A stretch of 64,000 nt of DNA from Clostridium algoriphilum (GTDB taxonomy: Bacteria > Bacillota > Clostridia > Clostridiales > Clostridiaceae). Positions 46,175 through 55,112 of the stretch are shown piece after piece. The stretch's first letter is position 1. Each line of letters opens with the position of its first letter. The notes beneath the pieces were generated by a model. That model was not told the origin of the DNA. It made no database searches and saw only the letters and a list, made by a program, of their open reading frames with translations. The position numbers were made by a program, and so were the translations under genes. The DNA lies in NCBI RefSeq assembly GCF_020443705.1, contig NZ_JAIZZK010000009.1, positions 1-64,000 of the forward strand. The letters run 5' to 3'.

Positions 46175-47133
46175 ATGATAAAAATAAAAAATTATTAGAG
46201 GTGGAGAATGTTGAAAATATAAGCGAGATGATATTGAAATTTAGACAATGCGCTGATACTGCTGCTGATTTATCAAACAGTGTTGGAAAGTTTACGGATA
46301 TATACCTTAATGTCGAAAAAAATGTGACAAAGCTAGAGGGAATAGAGAGAAACTTAAATTCTAATGATTATATTAAAGGGTTACTTGTTGTTACTGATAA
46401 CATGAAAGATATTTTTAATTACTTTAACGATAATATTCCACAGTTATTAAAATCTTTGCAGTCATCAAAACAACAATTGGACTTGCATAAAGATGAATTA
46501 GGAGTTGTACTTAACAACTTTAATGACTTGCCTCATCAAATGGATAATGCAATTAAAAAAGTGAATTTCATGTTAAATGATTATTCTATTAATAATAAAA
46601 ATATATTAGATGAATTACAAGGATATGTTGAGGACCAAAATAAAAGAATAAAGAGTAATAATATAGTAAAGAAAACAATGTTAGATGAATTTAATAAGCA
46701 ATTAAATACTGGGTTAATGGATTTTCAAAAGGTAACCTTAAAATTGATAAATGATAGTGTCAATAAATCTATTAATGATAAAAACCAATTTTTAATTAAT
46801 AAATTTGACGATATCTCAAACAATCTTGTTGAGTCAATCACTAGGTATAATACTTTAGGGGAAACTGATACAATCTATAATTTATATATTGCAAAAGGAA
46901 GAAATTTACCAATTGATGTAAAAAGAATATCTTGGACTGGTGATTTCTATTTTAAAGTAGAAAGAATAGGGCAAAGATTAGTTGGGGAACATTTTAGCTT
47001 AATTGCATATGGAAAAAGACTTAAAGATAAGAGCTATTACGATACATTTGAAATTGGCACCGATTTAAAACAATTTAAATTATATAATGATTTAACTCCT
47101 ACATCAATTGAGGAGGGGGATATTTCTATTTAA
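46171..47133 (+). CDS. Coiled-coil protein coupled to the helicase gene
   Basis: A 320-residue soluble protein overlapping the helicase stop by ATGA, so translation is coupled and the products probably interact. Residues about 10-235 are predicted helical coiled coil, rich in Asn/Lys/Asp/Leu with heptad-like spacing (KNVTKLEGIERNL, SLQSSKQQLDLHKDEL, NKQLNTGLMDFQKVTLKLIN). The last ~90 residues form a compact beta-rich domain starting ISWTGDFYFKVERIGQRLVG. No known family recognised. Such coiled-coil plus small sensor domain partners are common in two-gene defence modules; that is inference only. Confidence 0.7.
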   Translation: MNDKNKKLLEVENVENISEMILKFRQCADTAADLSNSVGKFTDIYLNVEKNVTKLEGIERNLNSNDYIKGLLVVTDNMKDIFNYFNDNIPQLLKSLQSSKQQLDLHKDELGVVLNNFNDLPHQMDNAIKKVNFMLNDYSINNKNILDELQGYVEDQNKRIKSNNIVKKTMLDEFNKQLNTGLMDFQKVTLKLINDSVNKSINDKNQFLINKFDDISNNLVESITRYNTLGETDTIYNLYIAKGRNLPIDVKRISWTGDFYFKVERIGQRLVGEHFSLIAYGKRLKDKSYYDTFEIGTDLKQFKLYNDLTPTSIEEGDISI

Positions 47134-47194
47134 CAAAAAACGCTAGGAATACAAATGAATTACTTATTAAAGACCCATTTCGGGAAAAAAAGTA

Positions 47195-47232
47195 CCAAAG
47201 TGGGAAATATTCAGCTGTTTTTCCCATTTTGG
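47195..47232 (+). terminator. Hairpin after the helicase/coiled-coil operon
   Basis: CCAAAGTGGGAAA (47195-47207) pairs with TTTCCCATTTTGG (47220-47232) with one G-U pair. Only weak T-tracts follow, but it is the first stem after the operon. Confidence 0.45.
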
Positions 47233-47450
47233 GATTATACTCACTTGATATACTTTTTCATTTTCTGTAAGATGTACCCTTTTCAATACTAATAAGTTTG
47301 TTTGCCTTAAAGTGAGTAGTAGTATTCGCTTACCCATATTTGTATAAGCCTTTTTAATAATATGTTTTCAGCTAAATGTAAAAATATAGAATATTGGCAT
47401 ACTTATTGCATGTTATAAATAGTGAAAGTTGCCACTTTCTATATTTTTGT

Positions 47451-47488
47451 AAGTAATAAAAGAGACGTCTACATCTCTTTTATTACTT
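47451..47488. terminator. Perfect 15-bp hairpin in the gene-free stretch
   Basis: AAGTAATAAAAGAGA (47451-47465), loop CGTCTACA, TCTCTTTTATTACTT (47474-47488). Runs on both strands suggest a bidirectional terminator of unidentified transcripts. Confidence 0.55.
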
Positions 47489-47601
47489 AGAAATTTAAAG
47501 GCTTTTTAATAACAATGTTATAAAATCTTATAATAAAAAAGACTTAATAGTGTAGTCTTTTGATATGTTAAAAATCATTACTATTTCCAAATAGAGAGTA
47601 T

Positions 47602-47650
47602 AAAATCATTCAAGATAATTTTAATTATCTTGAATGATTTTTAATTTTAG
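47602..47650 (+). terminator. Perfect 19-bp hairpin in the gene-free stretch
   Basis: AAAATCATTCAAGATAATT (47602-47620), TT, AATTATCTTGAATGATTTT (47623-47641), followed by TTAATTTT. No gene lies immediately upstream. Confidence 0.6.
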
Positions 47651-47830
47651 GAAATAATATAAGTAATCAGTCGTTTTTATATACGTTTTTTTGTTGCTTT
47701 TTGTCAAAAACAGGCTTATAATTTATAATAAGTCCTTTATAATAAAGAAGGCTTATAGTATTCTTTATAAGTCCTTTATTGGATTTGGAGAAGGTGTTCC
47801 ACAAAAGATGCCTTCTGCTTTTTGTTTTTT

Positions 47831-47876
47831 ACATACAAAAGGGGACTATTAATTTAGTCCTCTTTTATTTTGTATA
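47831..47876 (+). terminator. Hairpin with T-rich tail in the gene-free stretch
   Basis: AAAAGGGGACTA pairs with TAGTCCTCTTTT around TTAATT, followed by ATTTTGTAT. Flanking ACATACA/TTGTAT may extend the stem. Confidence 0.55.
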
Positions 47877-48098
47877 TAATTTGATGTTCTATAAGGGGTT
47901 ATTGTCAAAATTAGAGGCTTAAGATCTAAGAAAAACCCTAGCAATTGTACTAGTTTTTTTCTAGTTACTCTTATTCTCAATGATTAAAATTTATAGGTAT
48001 TAAGCCGAATAGTCTAGAGTGATTATACAGAGGCACATATGGCGAGCAGTACCAATGTCTAAAAAAGATACAGCAGAAACAAAATAAAGGAGGGTAAC

Positions 48099-48668
48099 AT
48101 GTTTACTAACACTAACACTAACATACAATATATATCAACTCTTTTTTCGGGATTTATAGGTTCTATTGTTGGAGGAATTGTTACATGTTTAGTTACAAAA
48201 AATTCTCTAAAGAAACAACTTGAAAATCAAAACAATTCAGCAATATTAGAACAAAAACATCAAAAAAAATTAGCAAAATTAGAACAAAAAAAGCAGGAAA
48301 AAATAGCATTAAAGTCAGTTAAAAGTGAAATAGATTTTAATTCACATCATTTTATTGAAATGAAAAGATATATGATGCTTCAAAAAACAGATTTTGTAGA
48401 TTTTAAAGAAAGAAATTTAGATAATATGCTTAGAATGGATAAATGGGAAAAACATAGTGATGCAATTGAAAATATAGAGAAGTTAGATTATATCCTAGCA
48501 TTACAATCATTTTATTATTCGATATCAGCTGAAATATTTAATCAAATGGGTAATTCAAAAAGAATAGATAGTCTAATAAAAAATGCAGTTAAACTTTCAA
48601 AATTATTAGAAGATACAATTAAAACTTATGAAAAATCAAATGAAGATACTCAAATATCTCAAAAATAG
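48099..48668 (+). CDS. Membrane-anchored coiled-coil protein, unknown
   Basis: A 189-residue protein. Residues about 10-35 (YISTLFSGFIGSIVGGIVTCLV) form one membrane helix. A charged coiled coil (KKQLENQNNSAILEQKHQKK, then KLAKLEQKKQEKIALKSVK) follows, then a helical cytoplasmic domain. AAAGGAGGG precedes the ATG. The glycine-zipper-like helix and long coiled coil resemble small membrane proteins of accessory islands. It is unrelated to the coiled-coil protein at 46171. No family is recognised. Confidence 0.7.
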   Translation: MFTNTNTNIQYISTLFSGFIGSIVGGIVTCLVTKNSLKKQLENQNNSAILEQKHQKKLAKLEQKKQEKIALKSVKSEIDFNSHHFIEMKRYMMLQKTDFVDFKERNLDNMLRMDKWEKHSDAIENIEKLDYILALQSFYYSISAEIFNQMGNSKRIDSLIKNAVKLSKLLEDTIKTYEKSNEDTQISQK

Positions 48669-49155
48669 GCTCTAATATGATAATTAGATTCCTTATGAAT
48701 TATTTAGATGTGGGATTATACGTAATAATCATTAGGATGCCTTAGAGGGGATATAAAGAGTAAAACAGAATAGTCTAAGGGCCTGACTGATTACAAGAAT
48801 GGCATGATAAAAGTATATGGAGAACCAAAAGGTATGTGAGAAATCATGTGCCTTATTTGTTTCCTAAAAGTTTCAATGTATTATGAATGAGATAATTATA
48901 ATACTAAGGAACACTAGATGAGAAGTCTATCCAGACTTTCCTTTTTTTAGAGGTTTTTATAGCGAAATGCAGAATATTAACATAAAGTAACTATAAATAA
49001 TTCAAGTGGTGATTAACATAGCTAATCAAAAAAAAATTGATATATCATTAGGAAAATTAGTGTTCATATCACTGAAATAAAATATAATAAATCAACTTTT
49101 TTATATGATGTACCTGAAGTATTAATTAGTATATAACTAGGGAAGGTGGTAAATT
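48669..49155. other. Gene-free stretch upstream of the AcoR-type gene
   Basis: Contains a 30-codon open stretch without start near 48790-48883 (ending RYVRNHVPYLFPKSFNVL) that may be a gene relic, and a small hairpin with T-run (AAGTCT-ATCC-AGACTT, about 48922-48950). No recognised gene. Confidence 0.35.
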
Positions 49156-51120
49156 ATGATTGATATCTCAAAAATCGAAAGTAAATGGAGCGAGCTTGTA
49201 GAAGAAAACAAAATACCTAAAGGTATGAGACAAGACATTCTTGATTCTTGGATTAGATGTAAAAAATATAAGCTTGATGTAAACATAAAAGGGGTAGAGA
49301 TAGATAAGGTTCAATTTCATAAAATATTAGTTGAACATAAGGAACTTATTGAAATAGCAATACCTGTAATGCTTGATATATTCAAACTCTTAAATGAAAC
49401 AAATTACTCCATTGTATTAACAGATGAGAATGGGGTGATACTTAAGGTTATGGCAAATAAAGAGATAATTGAAAAAAATAAAGAGCTAAACTTTTTGGAA
49501 GGATGTAATTGGAATGAAGAAAATGTGGGTACAAATGCTATTGGAACATGCCTTTATCTAAATAAACCATTTCATGCATTGAGCGCAGAGCATTATTGTA
49601 AAGCACAACATGGATGGAGCTGTTCTGCTGCACCAATACATAATGATAAAGGAAAAATTATAGGTATTATTGATTTATCAGGTCATTTTTATAATTTTCA
49701 TTCACATACACTTGGAATAGCTATTGAAGCTGCAAATGCTATACAAAAACAATTTTCAATAAATGAGCAAAGAAAGTGGGTGGGAGCAGCTTTTAATTCT
49801 ATTGAGGATGGGATTTTAGTTATAGATAATGATTTTATGATAAAAAAATTTAATTTGAAAATTTGTGAAATATTAAATATATCTGGACAAGAAATACATA
49901 AAATTGATATAAGAGGCTTACTGAAAGACATAATTAAAGATATGTATAATTTTAGTAATAGCGATAAAATTAACTATAGAGAAATTAGCTTTTATTTAAA
50001 TAATAGCAGAGTAGAATGTAATGTAAGTGTTACACCAGTAAAAAATGAGAAAGAATATATAGGGTTTGTAATTCTTGTTAAAAAAGCTGATAGTTTACGA
50101 CATGTGGTTAATAAAATAGCGGGGTTTTACTCAAAATGGTCTTTTGATAACATAAAAACTAAAAATCTAAAAATGATATCTCTTATTGAAGAAGCTAAAA
50201 GAATTGCAGCCAATGATTGTACTGTGTTAATTACTGGAGAAAGCGGGACTGGTAAAGAGTTGTTTGCACACTCTATTCATAATGCTAGTACTAGACGTGA
50301 CAGGCCATTTGTAGCAATAAATTGTGCAGCTTTACCCAAGAACTTAGTAGAAAGTGAGCTATTTGGTTATGATAAAGGTACATTTACTGGTGCATCTAAA
50401 GAAGGATGTCCTGGAAAGTTTGAATTGGCAAATAAGGGAACAATTTTCTTAGATGAAATTGGAGAATTGCCATTGGAGATTCAATCTAAGTTGCTTAGAG
50501 TTTTAGATAATCATACCATAACAAGGATTGGTGGAAAGTACGAAAAAAAACTAGATGTAAGAGTTATAACTGCAACAAATAGAAATTTGTACAACCAAAT
50601 CCAAACAAAAAATTTTAGAGATGATCTATATTATAGAATAAATGTATTTAATATAAAACTAATTCCACTTAGAGAGCGTCTAGAAGATGTTGAAGTTTAT
50701 GCAGAACTTTTTTTACAGCAGTTAAATGATAAAAATTCAGAAAGCAAGAAGTTTTTTGATAAAGGGTTTATTAATTCCATTAAAAAATACAATTGGCCAG
50801 GAAATGTTAGAGAAATAGAAAATATTATTCAAAGAGCATATTATTTATCAGAAAATAATATAATTTCATGTTTGTTTATTCCTGAATATATCAATGAACA
50901 TATAGAAGATATAAAAGAGATAGAACATGCAGAACGTATAGAAGATGCTATAGGTATACCCGACGACAATGGATTTAAAACTTATAAGTTAGAAGAAATT
51001 GAAAAAAACTTAATTGTTAAGGCTTTAGAATATTGTGATGGAAATGTTGTTAAGGCAAGCAAACTTATTGGTATTGGAAAGACTACATTTTATAGAAAAA
51101 TGAAAAAATATAACAATTGA
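49156..51120 (+). CDS. AcoR-type sigma54-dependent transcriptional activator
   Basis: A 654-residue activator. N-terminal GAF-like sensory region (about 60-200, [20 protein letters not shown]), a PAS-like domain (about 215-320, [19 protein letters not shown]), an AAA+ sigma54 domain (about 340-565) with Walker A GESGTGKE, contact loop GTFTGAS and Walker [13 protein letters not shown], then a Fis-type HTH ([25 protein letters not shown]). The architecture and the C-rich [27 protein letters not shown] segment match AcoR-like acetoin or glycerol dehydrogenase regulators. It is followed by a butanediol-type dehydrogenase. GGAAGGTGG precedes the ATG. Confidence 0.93.
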   Translation: MIDISKIESKWSELVEENKIPKGMRQDILDSWIRCKKYKLDVNIKGVEIDKVQFHKILVEHKELIEIAIPVMLDIFKLLNETNYSIVLTDENGVILKVMANKEIIEKNKELNFLEGCNWNEENVGTNAIGTCLYLNKPFHALSAEHYCKAQHGWSCSAAPIHNDKGKIIGIIDLSGHFYNFHSHTLGIAIEAANAIQKQFSINEQRKWVGAAFNSIEDGILVIDNDFMIKKFNLKICEILNISGQEIHKIDIRGLLKDIIKDMYNFSNSDKINYREISFYLNNSRVECNVSVTPVKNEKEYIGFVILVKKADSLRHVVNKIAGFYSKWSFDNIKTKNLKMISLIEEAKRIAANDCTVLITGESGTGKELFAHSIHNASTRRDRPFVAINCAALPKNLVESELFGYDKGTFTGASKEGCPGKFELANKGTIFLDEIGELPLEIQSKLLRVLDNHTITRIGGKYEKKLDVRVITATNRNLYNQIQTKNFRDDLYYRINVFNIKLIPLRERLEDVEVYAELFLQQLNDKNSESKKFFDKGFINSIKKYNWPGNVREIENIIQRAYYLSENNIISCLFIPEYINEHIEDIKEIEHAERIEDAIGIPDDNGFKTYKLEEIEKNLIVKALEYCDGNVVKASKLIGIGKTTFYRKMKKYNN

Positions 51121-51125
51121 GTATA

Positions 51126-51171
51126 ATACCAAGGTGGGAAAATGAATATTCTCACTTTGGTACTTTTTTTC
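51126..51171 (+). terminator. Terminator of the AcoR-type gene
   Basis: TACCAAGGTGGGAAAATGAATATT pairs imperfectly with CTCACTTTGGTA, followed by CTTTTTTT. Part of it recurs inverted at 47184. Confidence 0.8.
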
Positions 51172-51252
51172 AAAAATGAATCTTGAATAAGATGATTGTT
51201 ACATATCTTTTCAAAACATTTTGGATGTATTAATTTAATATGAGGTGATAAA

Positions 51253-51387
51253 ATGATATGTATAAAAAAACCAGAGTGGTTAAAAATAAGAATAAAGGCT
51301 GGATCCAATACAGGTGATATCAGTAATATATTGAAAAAATACAGTTCATATACCATTTGTGCTGAAGCGCTTCTGGTCCCCTTGTAA
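51253..51387 (+). pseudogene. lipA (lipoyl synthase) 5' relic
   Basis: A ribosome site (TGAGGTGATAA) and ATG open a 44-codon frame reading MICIKKPEWLKIRIKAGS, then NTGDISNILKKYSSYTICAEA, then LLVPL and a stop. The start matches the N-terminus of lipoyl synthase (KPxWLK, then T-V-C-x-E-A before CPN). The radical-SAM part is gone: the frame breaks at the expected CPN motif and non-matching sequence follows. lipA is frequent in clostridial acetoin dehydrogenase (aco) clusters, so a deleted aco operon between the AcoR gene and the dehydrogenase is a natural explanation. Confidence 0.5.
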
Positions 51388-51459
51388 GAAGTTCCTATCA
51401 TGCAGAGGATGAGTTAAACAGTTTAAACTAATTTTATTATTTTAGGAGGAATTTTTATT

Positions 51460-52539
51460 ATGAAAGCAGCATTATGGTATGGGAAAAAAGATATTAGAGT
51501 TGAGGAAATAGAAGAACCAAAAGTTATCAAAGGAAATGTGAAAATAAAAGTAAAATGGTGTGGAATATGTGGATCAGATTTACACGAATATTTAGGAGGA
51601 CCAATTTTTATACCAGTTGGCCAACCCCATCCTTTAACTGGTAACGTTGCACCGGTTGTTTTAGGTCATGAATTTTCAGGTGAAGTTGTAGAAATTGGTG
51701 AAGGTGTAACTAACATTAAAGTTGGAGACAGAGTGACAGTGGAACCTATTGTGGCTTGTGGTAAATGCCCAGCTTGCAAAGAAGGAAAATATAACCTTTG
51801 TTCATTATTAGGATTTCATGGACTTTGTGGAAGTGGCGGTGGATTTGCGGAATACACTGTATTCGCTGAAGATTATGTGCATAAAATACCTGACAGCATG
51901 TCCTATGAACAAGCAGCATTGATTGAGCCGATAGCAGTTGCTATTCACTCAATAAGAATGGCTAATTTCAATACTGGAGATACTGCGATTGTACTTGGTT
52001 CAGGGCCAATAGGACTTGCAACAATTAAATGTCTAAAAGCTGCAGGGGCAAGTTTGGTGATAGTATTACAAAGAAAATCAATAAGGCAAGAATATGCAAA
52101 AAGAGCAGGGGCAGACCATGTTCTTGATCCAAATGAAGTTAATATAGCTGAAGAAGTTAAAAAACTTACAGGTGGATTAGGCGTAAATACAGCTTTTGAA
52201 ACTACTGGAGCAAAAATTGGCTTTGATATAGGTATTGATAGTTTAAAATACGGAGGAACTATGGTTATAACAAGTATTTGGGAAGGTGAAATGAACTTTA
52301 ATCCTAATGTTTTAGTATTCTCTGAAAAGAAAATAGTAGGAACATTAGCGTATAGACATGAATTCCCAGCAACTATTGCACAAATGAGTGACGGAAGAAT
52401 TAAATCTGACGGATATATAACTAAAAAAATAGCTCTTGATGATATAGTAGAAGAAGGCTTCGGAACTTTAACTGGACCAGAAAAGAAGAAACACGTTAAA
52501 ATACTTGTAACGCCAGATAAGTCTCTTTTATCTGACTGA
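51460..52539 (+). CDS. 2,3-butanediol dehydrogenase-like zinc alcohol dehydrogenase
   Basis: A 359-residue MDR-family enzyme. Catalytic zinc: GICGSDLHEYLGGP with Cys, VLGHEFSGEVVEIG with His. Structural zinc loop CGKCPACKEGKYNLC. Rossmann motif VLGSGPIGLATI. The length and GGPIFIP segment fit (R,R)-butanediol dehydrogenases that interconvert acetoin and 2,3-butanediol. AGGAGGA precedes the ATG. Adjacent to an AcoR-type regulator, though no -24/-12 promoter could be found before it. Confidence 0.88.
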   Translation: MKAALWYGKKDIRVEEIEEPKVIKGNVKIKVKWCGICGSDLHEYLGGPIFIPVGQPHPLTGNVAPVVLGHEFSGEVVEIGEGVTNIKVGDRVTVEPIVACGKCPACKEGKYNLCSLLGFHGLCGSGGGFAEYTVFAEDYVHKIPDSMSYEQAALIEPIAVAIHSIRMANFNTGDTAIVLGSGPIGLATIKCLKAAGASLVIVLQRKSIRQEYAKRAGADHVLDPNEVNIAEEVKKLTGGLGVNTAFETTGAKIGFDIGIDSLKYGGTMVITSIWEGEMNFNPNVLVFSEKKIVGTLAYRHEFPATIAQMSDGRIKSDGYITKKIALDDIVEEGFGTLTGPEKKKHVKILVTPDKSLLSD

Positions 52540-52702
52540 AAACTGTAATAGCAAGTAAAATCCAGTTATATCTAATTTTTACAATAAAACTAGAGATTTT
52601 ACTTTTTAATCTTGATAATTATAATATAATAATTAGCCATAGTATTTTTAAAATCAGTGGTAGGTGAACAGAAGTATTAAAATATAGGGAGGAAAATTTA
52701 TT

Positions 52703-53869
52703 ATGGGAAGATTTACATTACCAAGAGATATTTATTTTGGAGAGGGTGCACTTGAGACTTTAAAAACATTAAAAGGTAAAAAGGCTGTAGTTGTTGTAGG
52801 TGGCGGTTCAATGAAAAGATTTGGATTTTTAGATAAGGTTGTAGATTATTTGACCGAAGCTAAATTCCAAGTTAAGTTAATTGAAGGTGTAGAGCCAGAT
52901 CCATCTGTGGAAACAGTTATGAGTGGTGCTGCTACGATGAGAGAATTTCAGCCAGATTTGATTGTAGCAATGGGCGGAGGCTCACCAATAGATGCAGCTA
53001 AAGCTATGTGGATATTCTATGAATACCCAGAGTTCACATTTGAGCAAGCAATAATTCCTTTTGGACTTCCAGAACTAAGACAAAAGGCAAAGTTTGTAGC
53101 TATTCCTTCAACAAGTGGTACTGCAACTGAAGTTACTGCTTTTGCAGTAATAACAGATTACAAACAAAGAATAAAATTCCCAATGGCTGACTTTAACTTA
53201 ACTCCAGATATTGCAATAGTTGATCCAGCACTTGCACAAACGATGCCTCCAAAACTTACAGCATTTACTGGTATGGATGCTTTAACTCATGCAATAGAAG
53301 CATATGTTGCTGGTTTAAGATCTGCATTTACAGATCCACTTGCTATGGAAGCAATAATGATGGTAGATGAACATTTACTTAAATCTTTTGCAGGAGATAA
53401 AGAAGCTAGAAATCAAATGCATTACGCTCAGTGTTTAGCTGGAATGGCATTTTCTAATGCACTTCTTGGAATAGCTCATTCAATGGCTCATAAAACAGGT
53501 GCAGTTTTCCATATTCCTCATGGATGTGCTAATGCAATTTTCTTACCATTTGTTATCCAATATAATGCTAAAAACTGTGCAGATAGATATGCTACTATTG
53601 CAAAGAGATTAGGACTTGTTGGAAAAACAGATACTGATTTAGTCAATGCACTAGTTAAGATGGTAAGAGATTTGAGCGTTAAAATGAATATGCCTCTTAC
53701 AATGAAGGATTACGGAATAACAGAGGAAGATTTCAAAGCTAATGTTAAATTCATTGCTCATAACGCAGTGTTAGATGCCTGTACAGGATCTAACCCAAGA
53801 GAAATTGATGATGAAATAATGGAAAAAATGTTTAATAGTGCTTACTACGGGGAAGATGTAACATTCTAA
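52703..53869 (+). CDS. Iron-containing alcohol dehydrogenase
   Basis: A 388-residue group III ADH. NAD-binding MGGGSPIDAAKAMW, iron ligands in TAFTGMDALTHAIEAYV and AHSMAHKTGAVFHIPHG with LPFVIQYN. Clostridial homologues include butanol dehydrogenases and NADPH-secondary alcohol enzymes; the substrate cannot be set by eye. AGGGAGG precedes the ATG. It is about 160 bases from the butanediol gene and may be expressed separately. Confidence 0.92.
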   Translation: MGRFTLPRDIYFGEGALETLKTLKGKKAVVVVGGGSMKRFGFLDKVVDYLTEAKFQVKLIEGVEPDPSVETVMSGAATMREFQPDLIVAMGGGSPIDAAKAMWIFYEYPEFTFEQAIIPFGLPELRQKAKFVAIPSTSGTATEVTAFAVITDYKQRIKFPMADFNLTPDIAIVDPALAQTMPPKLTAFTGMDALTHAIEAYVAGLRSAFTDPLAMEAIMMVDEHLLKSFAGDKEARNQMHYAQCLAGMAFSNALLGIAHSMAHKTGAVFHIPHGCANAIFLPFVIQYNAKNCADRYATIAKRLGLVGKTDTDLVNALVKMVRDLSVKMNMPLTMKDYGITEEDFKANVKFIAHNAVLDACTGSNPREIDDEIMEKMFNSAYYGEDVTF

Positions 53870-53939
53870 AAATAATTGTAACCACATTTAGCATGCTAAG
53901 GCAAATAATAATTAAAAATTAAACAAGTGGATCTCGTAT

Positions 53940-53975
53940 TATGGCAAACTCTTTATGAGCTTGCTTTTTTTATCT
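53940..53975 (+). terminator. Terminator after the iron alcohol dehydrogenase gene
   Basis: GCAAACTC-TTTAT-GAGCTTGC (one bulge) followed by TTTTTTT. Confidence 0.7.
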
Positions 53976-54011
53976 TTTAAATAATATCACTGTAAAGGTG
54001 ATTATACGCTA

Positions 54012-54048
54012 AGGATTTCAAAAATATGAAGTCCTTATTTTTTATACT
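54012..54048. terminator. Second hairpin before the iron permease gene
   Basis: TAAGGATTTC pairs with GAAGTCCTTA around AAAAATAT, followed by TTTTTTAT. It may back up the preceding terminator. Confidence 0.5.
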
Positions 54049-54157
54049 CTAAGCCCTACACCCCACACTTTGAGTTATGTAAGATTCTTGTCCAAATATT
54101 GTATTGCAAATAATTGGCTTAGCGTTGTGAATTTACGCTTTGAGATACTACCCACTA

Positions 54158-54186
54158 TTGACAAAAATATAGCTGCATACTATAAT
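54158..54186 (+). promoter_or_regulatory. Consensus sigmaA promoter of the FTR1 gene
   Basis: TTGACA (54158-54163), 17 bases, TATAAT (54181-54186): both boxes and spacing are perfect, 50 bases before the start codon. Confidence 0.85.
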
Positions 54187-54191
54187 CAATT

Positions 54192-54210
54192 AATAATGAT
54201 AATCGATATC
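54192..54210. promoter_or_regulatory. Fur box
   Basis: AATAATGATAATCGATATC matches the 19-bp Fur consensus GATAATGATAATCATTATC at 16 positions, located just downstream of the -10 box, where bound Fur would block transcription when iron is plentiful. Confidence 0.8.
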
Positions 54211-54236
54211 ATATAAAAGAAAGGAAGGTTATATTT

Positions 54237-55052
54237 ATGGCGAATTTTTTACCAGGACTAATTATGGGTTTTAGAGAGGGCCTTGAAGCTTTCTTAATCG
54301 TTGTAATTATACTTCAATATTTAAAAAAGAGTGACAATACTACTTTTATGAAGAATGCATTTTCAGGAGCTTTAATAGGAATTTTAGCTTCAGTAGGAAT
54401 TGGAGGGATTTTATTATTCGTATCAAAATCTATTGGCAAAACAGATGAATTAACTAAGTTATGGGAAAGCGCATCAAGTATTGTGGCACTGATATTAATA
54501 ACTACTTTTATCTATTGGATGATAAAACATGGAAGAAATATGGTTACGCAAGTTCAAACCCAAGTAAAAACTAATCTTTCAGCTATAGGCATTTTTAGTA
54601 TTACCTTTTTTATGGTTGTTCGTGAAGGTACTGAAATTGCAGTATTTGTTTTTGCTGGCAAATATATTTTATTATCAATATTTTTAGGTGTAGTTTTCGC
54701 ATTGTTTTTTTGCATATTGATTTATTTCTCTTTAGTAAAGATAAATTTAAAGATATTATTTAATGTAACTTTAGTATATTTAATTATACAAGCTGGATTT
54801 TTGTTAGGTTACGGCATCCATGAAGGATTATCTGCGCTACATTCTTTAAATATTATTTCAAGTTCAAGTCCACTATTAATTAAGGCGTTCGACCTTTCAA
54901 AAACTATCTTCTACCATAAAGAAGGTATAATAGGACTTCCTCTTTACGTTTTAATTGGGTGGTACTCAAAACCTGAAATAATACAATTTGTTGTTCAATA
55001 TGCTTACACCTTCCTTTTGATTTTTATATGGTATAGAGAGGTAAGAAAATAG
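54237..55052 (+). CDS. FTR1-family iron permease
   Basis: A 271-residue membrane protein with seven hydrophobic helices and the two FTR1 ferrous/ferric-binding motifs REGLE (residues 13-17) and REGTE (129-133). Fungal and bacterial FTR1/EfeU proteins import iron; here no EfeO/EfeB partners are adjacent, so it may act alone. The Fur box and strong promoter support iron starvation control. A GGAAGG site precedes the start. Confidence 0.9.
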   Translation: MANFLPGLIMGFREGLEAFLIVVIILQYLKKSDNTTFMKNAFSGALIGILASVGIGGILLFVSKSIGKTDELTKLWESASSIVALILITTFIYWMIKHGRNMVTQVQTQVKTNLSAIGIFSITFFMVVREGTEIAVFVFAGKYILLSIFLGVVFALFFCILIYFSLVKINLKILFNVTLVYLIIQAGFLLGYGIHEGLSALHSLNIISSSSPLLIKAFDLSKTIFYHKEGIIGLPLYVLIGWYSKPEIIQFVVQYAYTFLLIFIWYREVRK

Positions 55053-55063
55053 CGAAATTTTTG

Positions 55064-55112
55064 GAGGTATCTCGAAATGATTAAAAGACATTTTGAGATA
55101 TCTTCTTTTTTT
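55064..55112 (+). terminator. Terminator after the FTR1 gene
   Basis: GAGGTATCTCGAAATG (55064-55079) pairs with CATTTTGAGATATCTTC (55089-55105) followed by TTTTTTTA. Confidence 0.85.

Larger units (their letters stand above)
47134..48098. other. 965-base gene-free stretch rich in hairpins
   Basis: No coding signal. Four good inverted repeats lie in series (47195-47232, 47451-47488, 47602-47641, 47831-47875), several with T-runs. Two near-identical ~30-base direct units start at 47712 and 47749 (AGGCTTATA...AAGTCCTTTAT). This looks like debris of small transcription units or a cluster of small RNAs. A 30-base segment at 47184-47213 recurs inverted at 51143-51171. Confidence 0.5.

Noticed and set aside
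47712-47780. Two similar ~30-base units as a CRISPR start
   Set aside because: Only two imperfect copies with an 8-base gap; no regular spacers and no cas genes.
48790-48883. Short frame ending RYVRNHVPYLFPKSFNVL as a gene
   Set aside because: No start codon or ribosome site and no recognised family; at most a relic.
51388-51459. Sigma54 promoter for the butanediol-type dehydrogenase
   Set aside because: No TGGCAC-N5-TTGC match was found in 51121-51459 or before 52703, despite the AcoR-type neighbour.
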